From: Halothermothrix orenii H 168
Lineage (GTDB): Bacteria > Bacillota > Halanaerobiia > Halanaerobiales > Halothermotrichaceae
DNA length: 64,000 nt
Direction of reading: 5' to 3'
NCBI RefSeq assembly: GCF_000020485.1
Contig: NC_011899.1
Coordinates: forward strand, 1,086,501-1,150,500
Under the pieces are notes generated by a model, which was given only the letters and a program-made list of their open reading frames with translations, did no database searches and was not told the DNA's origin. Each line of letters begins with the position of its first letter. The first letter of the stretch is position 1. Shown one piece after another: positions 27,639 through 36,390 of this stretch. The position numbers and the translations under genes are program-made.

Positions 27639-28205
27639 ATGTCGAGGCTGTCAAAAAAAGAAAGACAAAAATTACTTAAACAAGTAATTAAAGATAACCC
27701 TTTTTTAACTGATAAAGAACTGGCAGATAAATTTGAAGTTAGTATTCAGACAATAAGACTTGACAGGTTGGAACTGGGGATTCCAGAGGTCCGGGAACGG
27801 ACTAAAACAGTAGCACAAAATGCCTACGCCCGATTACGGTCAGTAAATGAAGGGGAAGTTATTGGTGAATTGACTAAACTCAAACTTGATAACTACGCCG
27901 AATCCTATTTAACAACAACCCGGGAGATGGCATTACAGAAAACACCTATAATAAGAGGACATCATATCTTTGCCCAGGCAAATTCCCTTGCTGTAGCTGT
28001 AATAGATGCTGAAAAAGTGGTAACTGGTAGTGCTGAAATTAAATTTACCAGACCAGTTATGGTAGGTGATGTAATAAAAGCCAGGGCTGAGGTTAAAGAG
28101 ATTAAAGGTAAAAAGTATTTTGTAGAAATAAAAATATATAAAGATTCAGACCTGGTTTTTTATGGTGATTTTACAATGTTTAAACTTGAAAATGGAGGGG
28201 TATAA
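27639..28205 (+). CDS. fapR: Fatty acid and phospholipid biosynthesis regulator FapR
   Basis: Repressor of lipid synthesis genes, released by malonyl-CoA. It has an N-terminal helix-turn-helix (LTDKELADKFEVSIQTIRLDR, split by the turn near residue 35) and a C-terminal hot-dog effector domain (about 75-188) with HHIFAQANSLAVAV. At 188 residues it has the same length as Bacillus FapR. The ATG at 27639 follows AAAAGGTGG. It is first in the fapR-plsX-fab operon, with a palindrome at its own start site. Confidence 0.95.
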   Translation: MSRLSKKERQKLLKQVIKDNPFLTDKELADKFEVSIQTIRLDRLELGIPEVRERTKTVAQNAYARLRSVNEGEVIGELTKLKLDNYAESYLTTTREMALQKTPIIRGHHIFAQANSLAVAVIDAEKVVTGSAEIKFTRPVMVGDVIKARAEVKEIKGKKYFVEIKIYKDSDLVFYGDFTMFKLENGGV

Positions 28206-29210
28206 ATGAGAATAGTTATAGATGGAATGGGGGGAGATAAAGCTCCTGAAGAAATAATAAAAGGAGCTGTAAGCGCCCTAGATTCGTACGAAGATATAGA
28301 GTTAATAATAACGGGGATAGAAAAACACCTTAACAGGGAACTAAATAAATATAATTTTCCAGAAGACAGGGTTAAAATAATTCCTGCTTCGGAAATAATA
28401 AGTATGAATGAATCTCCATCTAAAGCCCTCAGAAAGAAAAAGGATTCGTCAATAGTGAAAGGAATTAATCTTGTTAAAGAGGATAAGGCTACTGCTTTTA
28501 TCTCAGCAGGTAACACCGGGGCCGTTATGGCCGGTGGTTTATTTTTGCTGGGAAGGCTGCCCAGTATTAAAAGGCCTGCCATAGCTACTGTTTTTCCTTC
28601 ACGTAACGGGGGTACTCTTGTAATTGATGCTGGAGCCAATGTGGATAGTAAACCAGAAAATCTAAATCAGTTTGCTATAATGGGGCAGATATATAGTAAA
28701 CATGTTTTAGGTGTTAAAAACCCGAGGGTAGGCTTATTAAGTATTGGAGAAGAGCAGGCCAAGGGAAACCAGCTTACCAAAGGGGCCTTTTCCCTGTTAG
28801 ATGAAGATAAAAGGATAATCAATTTTGTTGGAAATGTAGAGGGAAGAGATATATTTAACGGAAGTTGTGATGTGGTTGTCTGTGATGGCTTTGTAGGAAA
28901 TGTGGTTCTGAAAACCACTGAAGGAGCAGCTTCATACATATTTGATTTAATAAAAGATACCTTTAATAAAAATATCCTCACCAAATTAAGTGGGCTTATG
29001 ATTAAACCTTTTTTAAAAAAACAGATGGCCCTTGTGGACTATCGTCAATATGGTGGGGCTCCCTTATTAGGAGTTAATGGTGTGGTTATAATAAGCCACG
29101 GAAGTTCCAATTCTACCGCTATTAAAAATGCAATAAAAGTGGCCAAAGAGACTGTTAATAAAAATGTGGTAGGATTAATTAAACAAGAAATTAATAAGGA
29201 TGGTGAGTAA
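28206..29210 (+). CDS. plsX: Phosphate acyltransferase PlsX
   Basis: Makes acyl phosphate from acyl-ACP, the donor for PlsY in phosphatidic acid synthesis. The N-terminal MRIVIDGMGGDKAPEEI block and SAGNTGAVMAGGLF, together with GSSNSTAIKNAI near the end, identify the family. The length of 334 residues is typical. It begins directly after the fapR stop (ATG at 28206). plsY, its partner, is also in this window near 56.8 kb. Confidence 0.96.
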   Translation: MRIVIDGMGGDKAPEEIIKGAVSALDSYEDIELIITGIEKHLNRELNKYNFPEDRVKIIPASEIISMNESPSKALRKKKDSSIVKGINLVKEDKATAFISAGNTGAVMAGGLFLLGRLPSIKRPAIATVFPSRNGGTLVIDAGANVDSKPENLNQFAIMGQIYSKHVLGVKNPRVGLLSIGEEQAKGNQLTKGAFSLLDEDKRIINFVGNVEGRDIFNGSCDVVVCDGFVGNVVLKTTEGAASYIFDLIKDTFNKNILTKLSGLMIKPFLKKQMALVDYRQYGGAPLLGVNGVVIISHGSSNSTAIKNAIKVAKETVNKNVVGLIKQEINKDGE

Positions 29211-29212
29211 GT

Positions 29213-30208
29213 ATGGGAAGGAGAGCAACGGTAACAGGAGTGGGTATGTATGTTCCTCCAAAGATTTTAACAAATAAAGATTTAGAGAAGATGGTTGATA
29301 CCAGTGATGAGTGGATAACTACCAGGACCGGTATTAAAGAAAGAAGAATTGCTGCTGATGATGTGCCGACCTCAGAACTGGCTTTAAAGGCAGCCCGGAA
29401 AGCGCTGGCTGATGCCGATTTGAAGGCAGAAGAGCTTGATTTAATTATGGTGGCAACAGTAACCCCGGATATGTCTTTTCCATCAACTGCCTGTATTTTA
29501 CAGGAAAAACTGGGGGCTGATAAGGCTGCTGCCTTTGATATGGAGGCCGGTTGCTCAGGGTTTGTCTATGCAATGAGTGTAGCCAGTCAGTTTATAGAAA
29601 CAGGTATGTACGATAATATCTTAATTATAGGTGCTGAAACCCTTTCCAAGATAACAGACTGGGAAGATAGAAGTACCTGTGTTCTGTTTGGAGATGGGGC
29701 CGGTGCTGCTGTATTACAGCCAACTGAAAATGGAGGTATACTGGCCACTGAACTGGGGGCAGATGGTACCGGTGGCAAGAGCCTGTTTATGCCAGCCGGT
29801 GGTTCCCTGAATCCAGCTGATAAAACGACAGTTGAAGAGAAAATGCATTATATAAAAATGGAAGGAAATCAGGTCTTTAAATTTGCTGTTAAAAAAATGG
29901 GGCAGGCTTCCCTGGATGTTATTAAAAAGGCTGGTTTAAATCCCGATGATGTTGATTTATTTGTTCCCCACCAGGCAAATATTAGAATTATAGATGCTGC
30001 CGCCAAAAGATTGAATTTAACCAAAGACAGGGTTTTTGTCAATTTACCTAAGTATGGAAATACTTCAGCTGCCTCTGTGCCCATTGCCCTGGCTGAAGCT
30101 AAAGAAGAAGGTTTAATTAATAATGGTGATATAATTGTACTTGTTGCCTTTGGGGCTGGCCTGACCTGGGCATCTGCAATAATTAAATGGGATGAGGGGG
30201 AGAACTAA
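29213..30208 (+). CDS. fabH: 3-oxoacyl-ACP synthase III
   Basis: Starts fatty acid synthesis by condensing acetyl-CoA or a branched acyl-CoA with malonyl-ACP. The catalytic triad is visible as C114 in MEAGCSGFVYA, His in VPHQANIRI and Asn in YGNTSAASVP. The length of 331 residues is typical. It starts 2 bp after the plsX stop, and fabK starts directly after its own stop codon. Confidence 0.97.
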   Translation: MGRRATVTGVGMYVPPKILTNKDLEKMVDTSDEWITTRTGIKERRIAADDVPTSELALKAARKALADADLKAEELDLIMVATVTPDMSFPSTACILQEKLGADKAAAFDMEAGCSGFVYAMSVASQFIETGMYDNILIIGAETLSKITDWEDRSTCVLFGDGAGAAVLQPTENGGILATELGADGTGGKSLFMPAGGSLNPADKTTVEEKMHYIKMEGNQVFKFAVKKMGQASLDVIKKAGLNPDDVDLFVPHQANIRIIDAAAKRLNLTKDRVFVNLPKYGNTSAASVPIALAEAKEEGLINNGDIIVLVAFGAGLTWASAIIKWDEGEN

Positions 30209-31171
30209 ATGGGATTGAAAACAGAATTATGTTCACTCCTTGATATAAAATATCCAATTTTACAGGGGGGTATGGCCTGGGTAGCTACCGGTGAGCTGGC
30301 AGCAGCTGTCTCTAAGGCCGGGGGGCTTGGAATAATTGGAGCCGGAAATGCCCCTGTAGATGTAATAAAGGATGAAATCAGGAAGGTTAAAGAAGTGACT
30401 GACAGACCTTTTGGTGTCAATATAATGTTATTATCACCTTTTGTTGATGATATTGTGGAGCTGGTTCTTGAAGAAAGGGTTCCGGTGGTTACTACCGGAG
30501 CAGGTAACCCGGGAAAATATATTAAAGGTTTTAAAGAAGTGGGAACAAAAGTGATACCGGTTGTCCCCTCAGTTGCTCTGGCTAAGAGGATGGCCCGACT
30601 CGGAGTAGATGCTTTAATAGCTGAAGGTAATGAAGCCGGGGGGCATATTGGAGAATTAACTACCATGGCCCTTGTTCCTCAGGTGGTAGATGCAGTAGAT
30701 ATTCCGGTAATTGCTGCCGGGGGAGTTGCTGATGGAAGAGGACTGGTTGCAGCCCTGGCCCTTGGTGCAGCCGGGGTTCAAATGGGGACAAGATTTGTCT
30801 GTACGGAGGAGTGTACAGCCCAGGAAAATTACAAAAAAGCAATAGTTAAAGCCAGAGACAGGGATGCTGTTGTGACCGGTCGGTCTACCGGTCATCCAGT
30901 TCGTAATCTTAAAAATAAATTGACCCGTACTATGAATAAGCTGGAAAGACAGGGAGTTTCTAAAGAAGAGCTAGAAAAGCTAGGCAGTGGAAAACTACGT
31001 CTTGCCGTAGTAGAAGGTGATATAGATAATGGTAGTGTTATGGCCGGTCAAATATCTGGACTTATAAATGATATAAAACCGGTAGAAGATGTACTCCAGT
31101 CAATTGTCAGGGATGCCGAGAATATAATAAATAAACAATTTAATTTAATCGGGGTGGATAAAGATGAGTAA
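30209..31171 (+). CDS. fabK: Enoyl-ACP reductase II (FMN-dependent)
   Basis: Flavoprotein of the nitronate monooxygenase/FabK family that reduces enoyl-ACP at the end of each elongation cycle. Diagnostic parts are ILQGGMAWVATGELAAAVS, the glycine-rich GGLGIIGAGNA, EGNEAGGHIG and the FMN phosphate site VIAAGGVADGRG. The length of 320 residues is typical. Its place between fabH and fabD supports FabK rather than a nitronate enzyme. No fabI is present in the cluster. Confidence 0.94.
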   Translation: MGLKTELCSLLDIKYPILQGGMAWVATGELAAAVSKAGGLGIIGAGNAPVDVIKDEIRKVKEVTDRPFGVNIMLLSPFVDDIVELVLEERVPVVTTGAGNPGKYIKGFKEVGTKVIPVVPSVALAKRMARLGVDALIAEGNEAGGHIGELTTMALVPQVVDAVDIPVIAAGGVADGRGLVAALALGAAGVQMGTRFVCTEECTAQENYKKAIVKARDRDAVVTGRSTGHPVRNLKNKLTRTMNKLERQGVSKEELEKLGSGKLRLAVVEGDIDNGSVMAGQISGLINDIKPVEDVLQSIVRDAENIINKQFNLIGVDKDE

Positions 31172-32093
31172 CAAAATAGCCTTTTTATTCCCCGGTCAGG
31201 GTTCACAATATGTTGGTATGGGTCAGGAATTAATTGAACATTACCCTGGAACTGATGATTTTTTTAAAAAGGCAAATCATATTCTTGGTTATGATCTTAA
31301 AGAGTTATGTTTTAATGGCCCTGAATCTAAATTAAATAATACTAAATACACTCAACCTGCCATTTTTACAGTAAGTATGATTATCTACAGTATATTGAAT
31401 AGTAATAATATATACCCTGATGTTGTAGCCGGACATAGCCTTGGTGAGTATAGTGCCCTGGCAGCGGCGGGTGTTTTTACCTTCGAAGATGGTCTTAAAC
31501 TTGTACACAGGAGAGGTAATTTAATGGATGAAGCCCTGCCGGAAGGTCAGGGGACTATGGCTGCCATAATAGGGCTTGAAAAGAAACAGGTTTTATCTAT
31601 CTGTCAGCAGGTGGATGGGGTATGTGAAGTGGCTAATTACAATTCACCTTCCCAGTTAGTTATAACCGGGGAAACCCCGGCGGTTCAAGAAGCTATGAAA
31701 CTGGCTGAGCAAGAAGGGGCTAAAAAAGTAGTTGGTCTTGATGTTAGTGGGCCTTTCCATTCTTCTTTAATGAAACCGGCCCGGGATAAACTTTCAAATT
31801 ATATTAATGAAATTAATTTTAATGACCCGCAGGTACCTGTTGTAGCCAATGTAACCGGTGATTATGTTAAGGATAGTGCAGGTATCAAAAAGCTTTTAAT
31901 AAACCAGTTGACCGGTAGTGTGCGCTGGGTGGAAAGCATGAACAGGTTATTGGAAGATGGTGTGGATATTTTTATTGAGGTTGGTCCTGGAAGGGTATTA
32001 AAAGGATTAATGAGGAGGATCAACCGGAAGGCAAGGGTATATAATATAGAGAATATAAAGACCCTTAATAAATTACTAGATATATTAAAGTAA
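31164..32093 (+). CDS. fabD: Malonyl-CoA-ACP transacylase
   Basis: Loads malonyl groups onto ACP. The N-terminal FLFPGQGSQYVGMGQEL, the nucleophile S92 in GHSLGEYSALAA and the His of GPFHSSLM are present. The length of 309 residues is normal. The ATG overlaps the end of fabK by 8 bp. Confidence 0.96.
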   Translation: MSNKIAFLFPGQGSQYVGMGQELIEHYPGTDDFFKKANHILGYDLKELCFNGPESKLNNTKYTQPAIFTVSMIIYSILNSNNIYPDVVAGHSLGEYSALAAAGVFTFEDGLKLVHRRGNLMDEALPEGQGTMAAIIGLEKKQVLSICQQVDGVCEVANYNSPSQLVITGETPAVQEAMKLAEQEGAKKVVGLDVSGPFHSSLMKPARDKLSNYINEINFNDPQVPVVANVTGDYVKDSAGIKKLLINQLTGSVRWVESMNRLLEDGVDIFIEVGPGRVLKGLMRRINRKARVYNIENIKTLNKLLDILK

Positions 32094-32109
32094 ATAATTA
32101 TTATTTTTA

Positions 32110-32138
32110 TTGACAAAAGGTATGTTAATAATTAAAAT
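32110..32138 (+). promoter_or_regulatory. Possible internal promoter before fabG
   Basis: TTGACA (32110-32115) and TAAAAT (32133-32138) are 17 bp apart. A start near 32145 would fall only about 6 bases before the fabG ATG (32151), so the transcript would lack the upstream GGGGG ribosome site. Its use is therefore uncertain. Confidence 0.45.
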
Positions 32139-32150
32139 GGGGGTTGAGAT

Positions 32151-32903
32151 ATGAATTTAAAGGGTAAAGTTGCAGTAATTACAGGAAGCTCAAGGGGCAT
32201 AGGAGCGGCAACTGCCAAAAAGTTAGCCGAGAAAGGGGCCAATGTTGTTATTAATTATCCTTTTCCCGGTGAAAAGGAGAATACTAATAAAGTTGTTGCA
32301 GAAATTGAAAACATAACTGGTGTTGAAGCTATTGCAGTAGAAGCGGATGTTTCCAGCCTGGATGCTGCCAAAAAACTTATAAAAAAAGCAGTAGATAAAT
32401 TTGGTAAGGTAGATATTTTAGTAAATAATGCCGGTATAACCCGTGATAATTTGCTGTTAAGAATGAAAGAAGAAGAGTGGGATTCAGTTATTAATGTTAA
32501 TTTGAAGGGTGTCTTTAACTGTACTAAGGCAGTTGTCAGGAGTATGATGAAACAACGTTCCGGTAAAATTATTAATCTGGCTTCTGTGGTTGGTATTATG
32601 GGAAATGCCGGTCAGTCCAATTATTCTGCCTCTAAAGCAGGTGTAATTGGCTTTACCAAATCTATAGCCAAAGAATTATCCTCCAGGGGAATAACTGCAA
32701 ATGCTGTAGCTCCTGGTTTTATCAAGTCACATATGACTGACCAGTTATCAGATGATGTGAAAGAAGCCATGTTAAATGCTATACCTCTGAAAAAATTCGG
32801 AACAGTAGACGATGTTGCCAGTTTAATATGTTTCCTTGCTTCACCAGAAGCTGATTATATAAATGGTCAGGTTATCAATGTTGATGGTGGTATGGTAATG
32901 TAA
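32151..32903 (+). CDS. fabG: 3-oxoacyl-ACP reductase
   Basis: Short-chain dehydrogenase that reduces beta-ketoacyl-ACP with NADPH. The cofactor loop is [16 protein letters not shown] follows, and the catalytic Ser and YxxxK are in [10 protein letters not shown] and [11 protein letters not shown]. The length of 250 residues is typical. A 57-bp gap with a possible promoter separates it from fabD. Confidence 0.96.
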   Translation: MNLKGKVAVITGSSRGIGAATAKKLAEKGANVVINYPFPGEKENTNKVVAEIENITGVEAIAVEADVSSLDAAKKLIKKAVDKFGKVDILVNNAGITRDNLLLRMKEEEWDSVINVNLKGVFNCTKAVVRSMMKQRSGKIINLASVVGIMGNAGQSNYSASKAGVIGFTKSIAKELSSRGITANAVAPGFIKSHMTDQLSDDVKEAMLNAIPLKKFGTVDDVASLICFLASPEADYINGQVINVDGGMVM

Positions 32904-32924
32904 AATATTTGAAAGGGGGTGAAT

Positions 32925-33161
32925 ATGGTGGACAATACTTTAGAAAAGGTAGTTGATATTGTTGTCGAAGAACTGGGAGTTGACCCTGATGAGGTTACCC
33001 CGGAAGCATCCTTTATTGACGACCTTGGAGCCGATTCCCTGGATGTAGTAGAATTAGTAATGGCTTTCGAGGAAGAGTTTGGGATTGAAATTCCTGATGA
33101 GGATGCTGAAAACATAGAAACTGTACAGGATGCTGTTGATTATATTGAGGAGAATTTATAA
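32925..33161 (+). CDS. acpP: Acyl carrier protein
   Basis: Small acidic carrier of growing acyl chains. The phosphopantetheine attachment Ser is S38 in [12 protein letters not shown]. The 78-residue length is normal. The ATG at 32925 has AAAGGGGG six bases upstream; GTG at 32919 is less likely. A terminator follows, ending this transcript before fabF. Confidence 0.97.
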   Translation: MVDNTLEKVVDIVVEELGVDPDEVTPEASFIDDLGADSLDVVELVMAFEEEFGIEIPDEDAENIETVQDAVDYIEENL

Positions 33162-33181
33162 TTACCAGTTTATAATTGATT

Positions 33182-33216
33182 CCCCGTTTATGTTTATATA
33201 AACATAAACGGGGTTT
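33182..33216 (+). terminator. Hairpin terminator between acpP and fabF
   Basis: A perfect 15-bp stem (CCCCGTTTATGTTTA at 33182-33196 with its complement at 33199-33213) is followed by only TTT. The stem is very strong but the T run is short, so it may be a partial terminator or an mRNA-stabilising hairpin that keeps acpP levels high. Confidence 0.75.
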
Positions 33217-33285
33217 CAACCTATTAAGTAATATCTTTTTCAGGAATAAATATATAATTTATAAAGTGTTGAAAGGAGGAAGATA

Positions 33286-34533
33286 ATGGATAAGCGCGTT
33301 GTTATAACTGGTCTGGGTGTTGTTTCCTCCTTGGGAATGAACCTGAATGAATTCTGGGAAAACATAAAAAATGGTAAATCCGGTATAAGTAAAATTACCA
33401 GATTTGATACCAGTGAATTCCCCAGTAAAATAGGGGCTGAAATAAAAGACTTTAATCCCGGGGAATATATAGACCGTAAAGACGCCAGAAGAATGGCCAT
33501 ATTTACTCAGTATGCTGTTGTTGCGGCCATGAAAGCTCTTGCGGATTCAAATTTAGAGATAGATGAAGGTAATGCCCATGAGGTCGGGGTCCTGATAGGT
33601 TCAGGTATTGGAGGTATTGAGGTTTTAGAGGACCAGATTGAGAGGTTAATAAAAAAAGGTCCCCGCAGGGTAAGCCCGTTTTTTGTTCCTATGATGATCT
33701 CCAACATGGCCTCTGGACAGGTTTCAATATATACCGGAGCCAAGGGACCCAACAGTAATGCGGTAACCGCCTGTGCTTCTGGAACTACTGCTATTGGGGA
33801 AGCAACCGAAATTATAAGACGTGGTGATGCCAGAGTAATGATTGCAGGAGGTTCTGAAGCAGGTATTGCTCCATCAGCCCTGGCCGGATTCGCTTCAATG
33901 AAGGCTCTGTCGACCCGTAATGAAGAACCTACTAAAGCCAGTCGTCCCTTTGATGCCGAACGGGATGGTTTTGTAATTGGTGAAGGTAGTGGTATTGTAG
34001 TTCTTGAAGAAATGGAACATGCTAAAGCCAGAGGGGCAAATATTTATGCTGAAGTAATTGGTTATGGAGCCAGTGGTGATGCCTATCATATTACTCAGCC
34101 TGCTCCAGAAGGAGAAGGGGCAGCCCGGGCGATGAAAATGGCAGTTGAAAAATCCGGTCTGAAGCCTGAAGAGTTGGATTACATTAACGCCCATGGCACT
34201 TCAACAGGTTTAAATGATAAATTTGAAACAATTGCTATCAAGAAGGTGTTCGGAGACCATGCCCGTAACGGGTTAATGGTAAGTTCTACTAAATCTATGA
34301 CCGGACATTTACTGGGGGCTGCCGGGGGAGTAGAAACGGTAATTTCCTGTTTAACCCTTAGAGATGGAGTTGTTCCCCCGACAGTTAATTATGAAAATCC
34401 GGATCCGGATTGTGACCTCGATTATGTACCTAATGAATCTAGGGAAGTACCTGAATTAAAAACAGTTATGACCAATTCTTTTGGATTTGGGGGTCAGAAT
34501 GCCTGTCTGGTACTTCGGAAAATTGATGAATAA
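33286..34533 (+). CDS. fabF: 3-oxoacyl-ACP synthase II
   Basis: Elongating condensing enzyme. The nucleophile is C163 in [11 protein letters not shown], and the two His are in [11 protein letters not shown] and [14 protein letters not shown]. The length of 415 residues is typical. The start has a strong GAAAGGAGGA site. rnc follows after 21 bp. Confidence 0.97.
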   Translation: MDKRVVITGLGVVSSLGMNLNEFWENIKNGKSGISKITRFDTSEFPSKIGAEIKDFNPGEYIDRKDARRMAIFTQYAVVAAMKALADSNLEIDEGNAHEVGVLIGSGIGGIEVLEDQIERLIKKGPRRVSPFFVPMMISNMASGQVSIYTGAKGPNSNAVTACASGTTAIGEATEIIRRGDARVMIAGGSEAGIAPSALAGFASMKALSTRNEEPTKASRPFDAERDGFVIGEGSGIVVLEEMEHAKARGANIYAEVIGYGASGDAYHITQPAPEGEGAARAMKMAVEKSGLKPEELDYINAHGTSTGLNDKFETIAIKKVFGDHARNGLMVSSTKSMTGHLLGAAGGVETVISCLTLRDGVVPPTVNYENPDPDCDLDYVPNESREVPELKTVMTNSFGFGGQNACLVLRKIDE

Positions 34534-34554
34534 GGAACCAGGGGAGTAATTTTA

Positions 34555-35265
34555 ATGATAAGAATTTATAATAAAAAGCTTTTAAAAAAACTGGAAGAAA
34601 AATTAAATATCAGATTTAATGATATATCCCTGTTGCAAAAGGCTGTTACCCATAAATCCTTTGTCCACGAAAAGTCTGATCCGGACCTGGAGGATAATGA
34701 AAGGCTTGAATTTCTGGGTGATTCAGTTTTAAGTATTGTTATAAGTACTTATTTGTATAAAAATTTCCCTGAATATAATGAAGGGGAATTGGCAAAAATG
34801 AGGGCCTATATTGTCAGTTCTTCCCATCTTGCCTGCAAGGCCAGGGAGTTAGGTCTTGGTAAATATATTTTAATGGGCAAGGGGGAAGAACTGAATGGTG
34901 GTAGAGAAAGAGAATCTATTCTGGCTGACACACTGGAAGCAGTAATTGGAGCCATATATCTAGATCAGGGTTTTAATACTATAACCGATTTATTAATAAA
35001 TTTTTTTAAAGATGATGTTAAAAAATTAGACCAGGGGAATATTATCAGGGATTACAAAACCTATTTACAGGAATTTATTCAGAAGGATGGTAGTTGTGAA
35101 ATAAAATACAATATTATTAATGAATATGGCCCCGATCATAATAAGAAATTTGAGGTTGGGGTTAAAGTTAATGGAAAAGAACTGGGCCGGGGGACCGGTT
35201 TTAGTAAAAAAGAAGCAGAACAAAAAGCGGCTAAAGATGCTCTGAGTAATTTAGGAGAAATATAA
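34555..35265 (+). CDS. rnc: Ribonuclease III
   Basis: Double-strand RNA endonuclease for rRNA and mRNA processing. The catalytic signature is NERLEFLGDSVLSIV (about residues 44-58), the second acidic site is in LADTLEAVIGAIYLDQG, and a dsRNA-binding domain fills the last 70 residues. The length of 236 residues is typical. In Bacillus, rnc also follows the fab-acp genes and precedes smc; here a small membrane protein follows instead. Confidence 0.96.
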   Translation: MIRIYNKKLLKKLEEKLNIRFNDISLLQKAVTHKSFVHEKSDPDLEDNERLEFLGDSVLSIVISTYLYKNFPEYNEGELAKMRAYIVSSSHLACKARELGLGKYILMGKGEELNGGRERESILADTLEAVIGAIYLDQGFNTITDLLINFFKDDVKKLDQGNIIRDYKTYLQEFIQKDGSCEIKYNIINEYGPDHNKKFEVGVKVNGKELGRGTGFSKKEAEQKAAKDALSNLGEI

Positions 35266-35297
35266 TTATTATGAAAAATAAATTAAATATTAAACTT

Positions 35298-35366
35298 AAC
35301 CTCCCGGGATATTTCCGGAGTTAACTACATAAGGATGTATTAAAAAGAGTTACTCCCTGGGAGGTT
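35298..35366 (+). promoter_or_regulatory. Long hairpin before the 165-aa gene, covering its ribosome site
   Basis: AACCTCCC (35298-35305) pairs with GGGAGGTT (35359-35366). Inside, GGAGTTAACT pairs with AGTTACTCC with one bulge, and ACAT with ATGT. The outer 3' arm GGGAGG is the ribosome site of the gene at 35372. It may be the rnc terminator or a translational control element; the T run (GTTTT) is short. Confidence 0.6.
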
Positions 35367-35371
35367 GTTTT

Positions 35372-35869
35372 ATGGGTGGATTTTTAAAAAAACTTGAAAG
35401 GATTTTTATGACCTTTCTGGTTATAACCTTAATACTAATGGTAAGTGTTCAAATTTTATTAAAAGATGATATCTCCAGGAGTAAAATAAAGAATATTGAA
35501 ATGGCCATTAAAAATGTAATAGCTCCGGACCGCAATACTGTACCGGTCAGTTCTATCGATAATTACAAAAAAGAAATAACAGAAAAAAAGGGATATATGG
35601 TTATTGACCTACTGAATAACCTTAAATTGCCACAGGTTTATCTTATTAAAAATGGAAAGCGAGTGGCTAATTTTAAAGATGGTGTGGTTACTGTCAGGGT
35701 GGATAATGGTGATTTTCTGGAGATTGATGCCCGGTTTTATAAATCACCCCTGTGGTTTGAAATTACTGAGCTTTCCCCGTCTATTAAGACCTGGAAACCA
35801 GGTCAGCAGTTTAGAGTAAATGGTAATGAGAAAAAACTGGGAATTGTCCGGTTTTATGAAAAACTCTAG
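35372..35869 (+). CDS. Membrane-anchored protein of unknown function (165 aa)
   Basis: I do not recognise the family. The 165-residue protein starts with a basic stretch and one hydrophobic helix (about residues 12-30, MTFLVITLILMVSVQIL), then about 130 mostly polar residues with a beta-rich pattern (VYLIKNGKRVANF, GVVTVRVDNGDFLEID). It is likely anchored in the membrane with the bulk outside. The start at 35372 has GGGAGG seven bases upstream, held in a hairpin. It is followed by the promoter of the aro operon. Similar proteins could be found by profile search only. Confidence 0.75.
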   Translation: MGGFLKKLERIFMTFLVITLILMVSVQILLKDDISRSKIKNIEMAIKNVIAPDRNTVPVSSIDNYKKEITEKKGYMVIDLLNNLKLPQVYLIKNGKRVANFKDGVVTVRVDNGDFLEIDARFYKSPLWFEITELSPSIKTWKPGQQFRVNGNEKKLGIVRFYEKL

Positions 35870-35870
35870 T

Positions 35871-35898
35871 TGATATAATTATTAAATTGTGTTAAAAT
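35871..35898 (+). promoter_or_regulatory. Probable SigA promoter of the aro operon
   Basis: TTGATA (35871-35876) and TAAAAT (35893-35898), with 16-bp spacing, begin 2 bp after the preceding stop. The transcript would start near 35905 and run directly into the hairpin leader. Confidence 0.6.
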
Positions 35899-35912
35899 AT
35901 ACAAAATCAATA

Positions 35913-35975
35913 AAAACACCCCATTTTTACTCCCGGTTTGTCGGGAGTAAGTTACTACAGGCAGGGTGTTTTTTC
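35913..35975 (+). promoter_or_regulatory. Attenuator-like leader before aroH
   Basis: AAAACACCC (35913-35921) pairs with GGGTGTTTT (35964-35972), followed by more T. An inner perfect hairpin TTACTCCCG/CGGGAGTAA (35927-35950) sits within it. The T run makes the outer stem a plausible terminator in the leader of the aromatic operon. No T-box consensus, Trp/Phe-rich leader peptide or known riboswitch core was seen. Confidence 0.6.
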
Positions 35976-36009
35976 TTTATATAGTCAGGTTAGTAAAAGG
36001 GGTGATGTC

Positions 36010-36390
36010 ATGAGAGGAATCAGAGGGGCTATTACTGTTGATACTAATACAGCAGAAGATATCATTAATTCTACAAGGAGACTCTTATCAGAAATTATAA
36101 ATGAAAATCATATCCAGCAGGAAGAAATTGTGAGTATTATATTTACAGCCACTGAAGACCTTGATCAGGAATATCCTGCAGTAGCAGCCCGGGAGATGGG
36201 TTATAATAATGTACCTTTATTATGTCTGCAGGAAATGAATGTTACCGGTTCTCTGTCAAGCTGTTTAAGGGTATTAATACATATTAACCGGAACTGTAGT
36301 CTATCTGATATTAAACATGTTTATTTGAAAGAAGCTAAAAGGTTACGGCCTGATTTAGTAAATAATGTAAAAAAGGGGAGGCTTAGTTAA
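36010..36390 (+). CDS. aroH: Chorismate mutase, AroH class
   Basis: Converts chorismate to prephenate with the trimeric pseudo-alpha/beta barrel fold. Typical parts are [13 protein letters not shown] at the N terminus, [13 protein letters not shown] and the [14 protein letters not shown] end. The 126-residue length is normal. The ATG at 36010 follows AAAAGGGGTGATG; the longer open frame starts inside the leader and is not used. Its stop overlaps the aroF start by one base. Confidence 0.93.
   Translation: MRGIRGAITVDTNTAEDIINSTRRLLSEIINENHIQQEEIVSIIFTATEDLDQEYPAVAAREMGYNNVPLLCLQEMNVTGSLSSCLRVLIHINRNCSLSDIKHVYLKEAKRLRPDLVNNVKKGRLS

Noticed and set aside
35905-36009. T-box or Trp/Phe leader peptide before aroH
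   Set aside because: No T-box core (TGGNACCGCG) and no start codon followed by aromatic codons were found.
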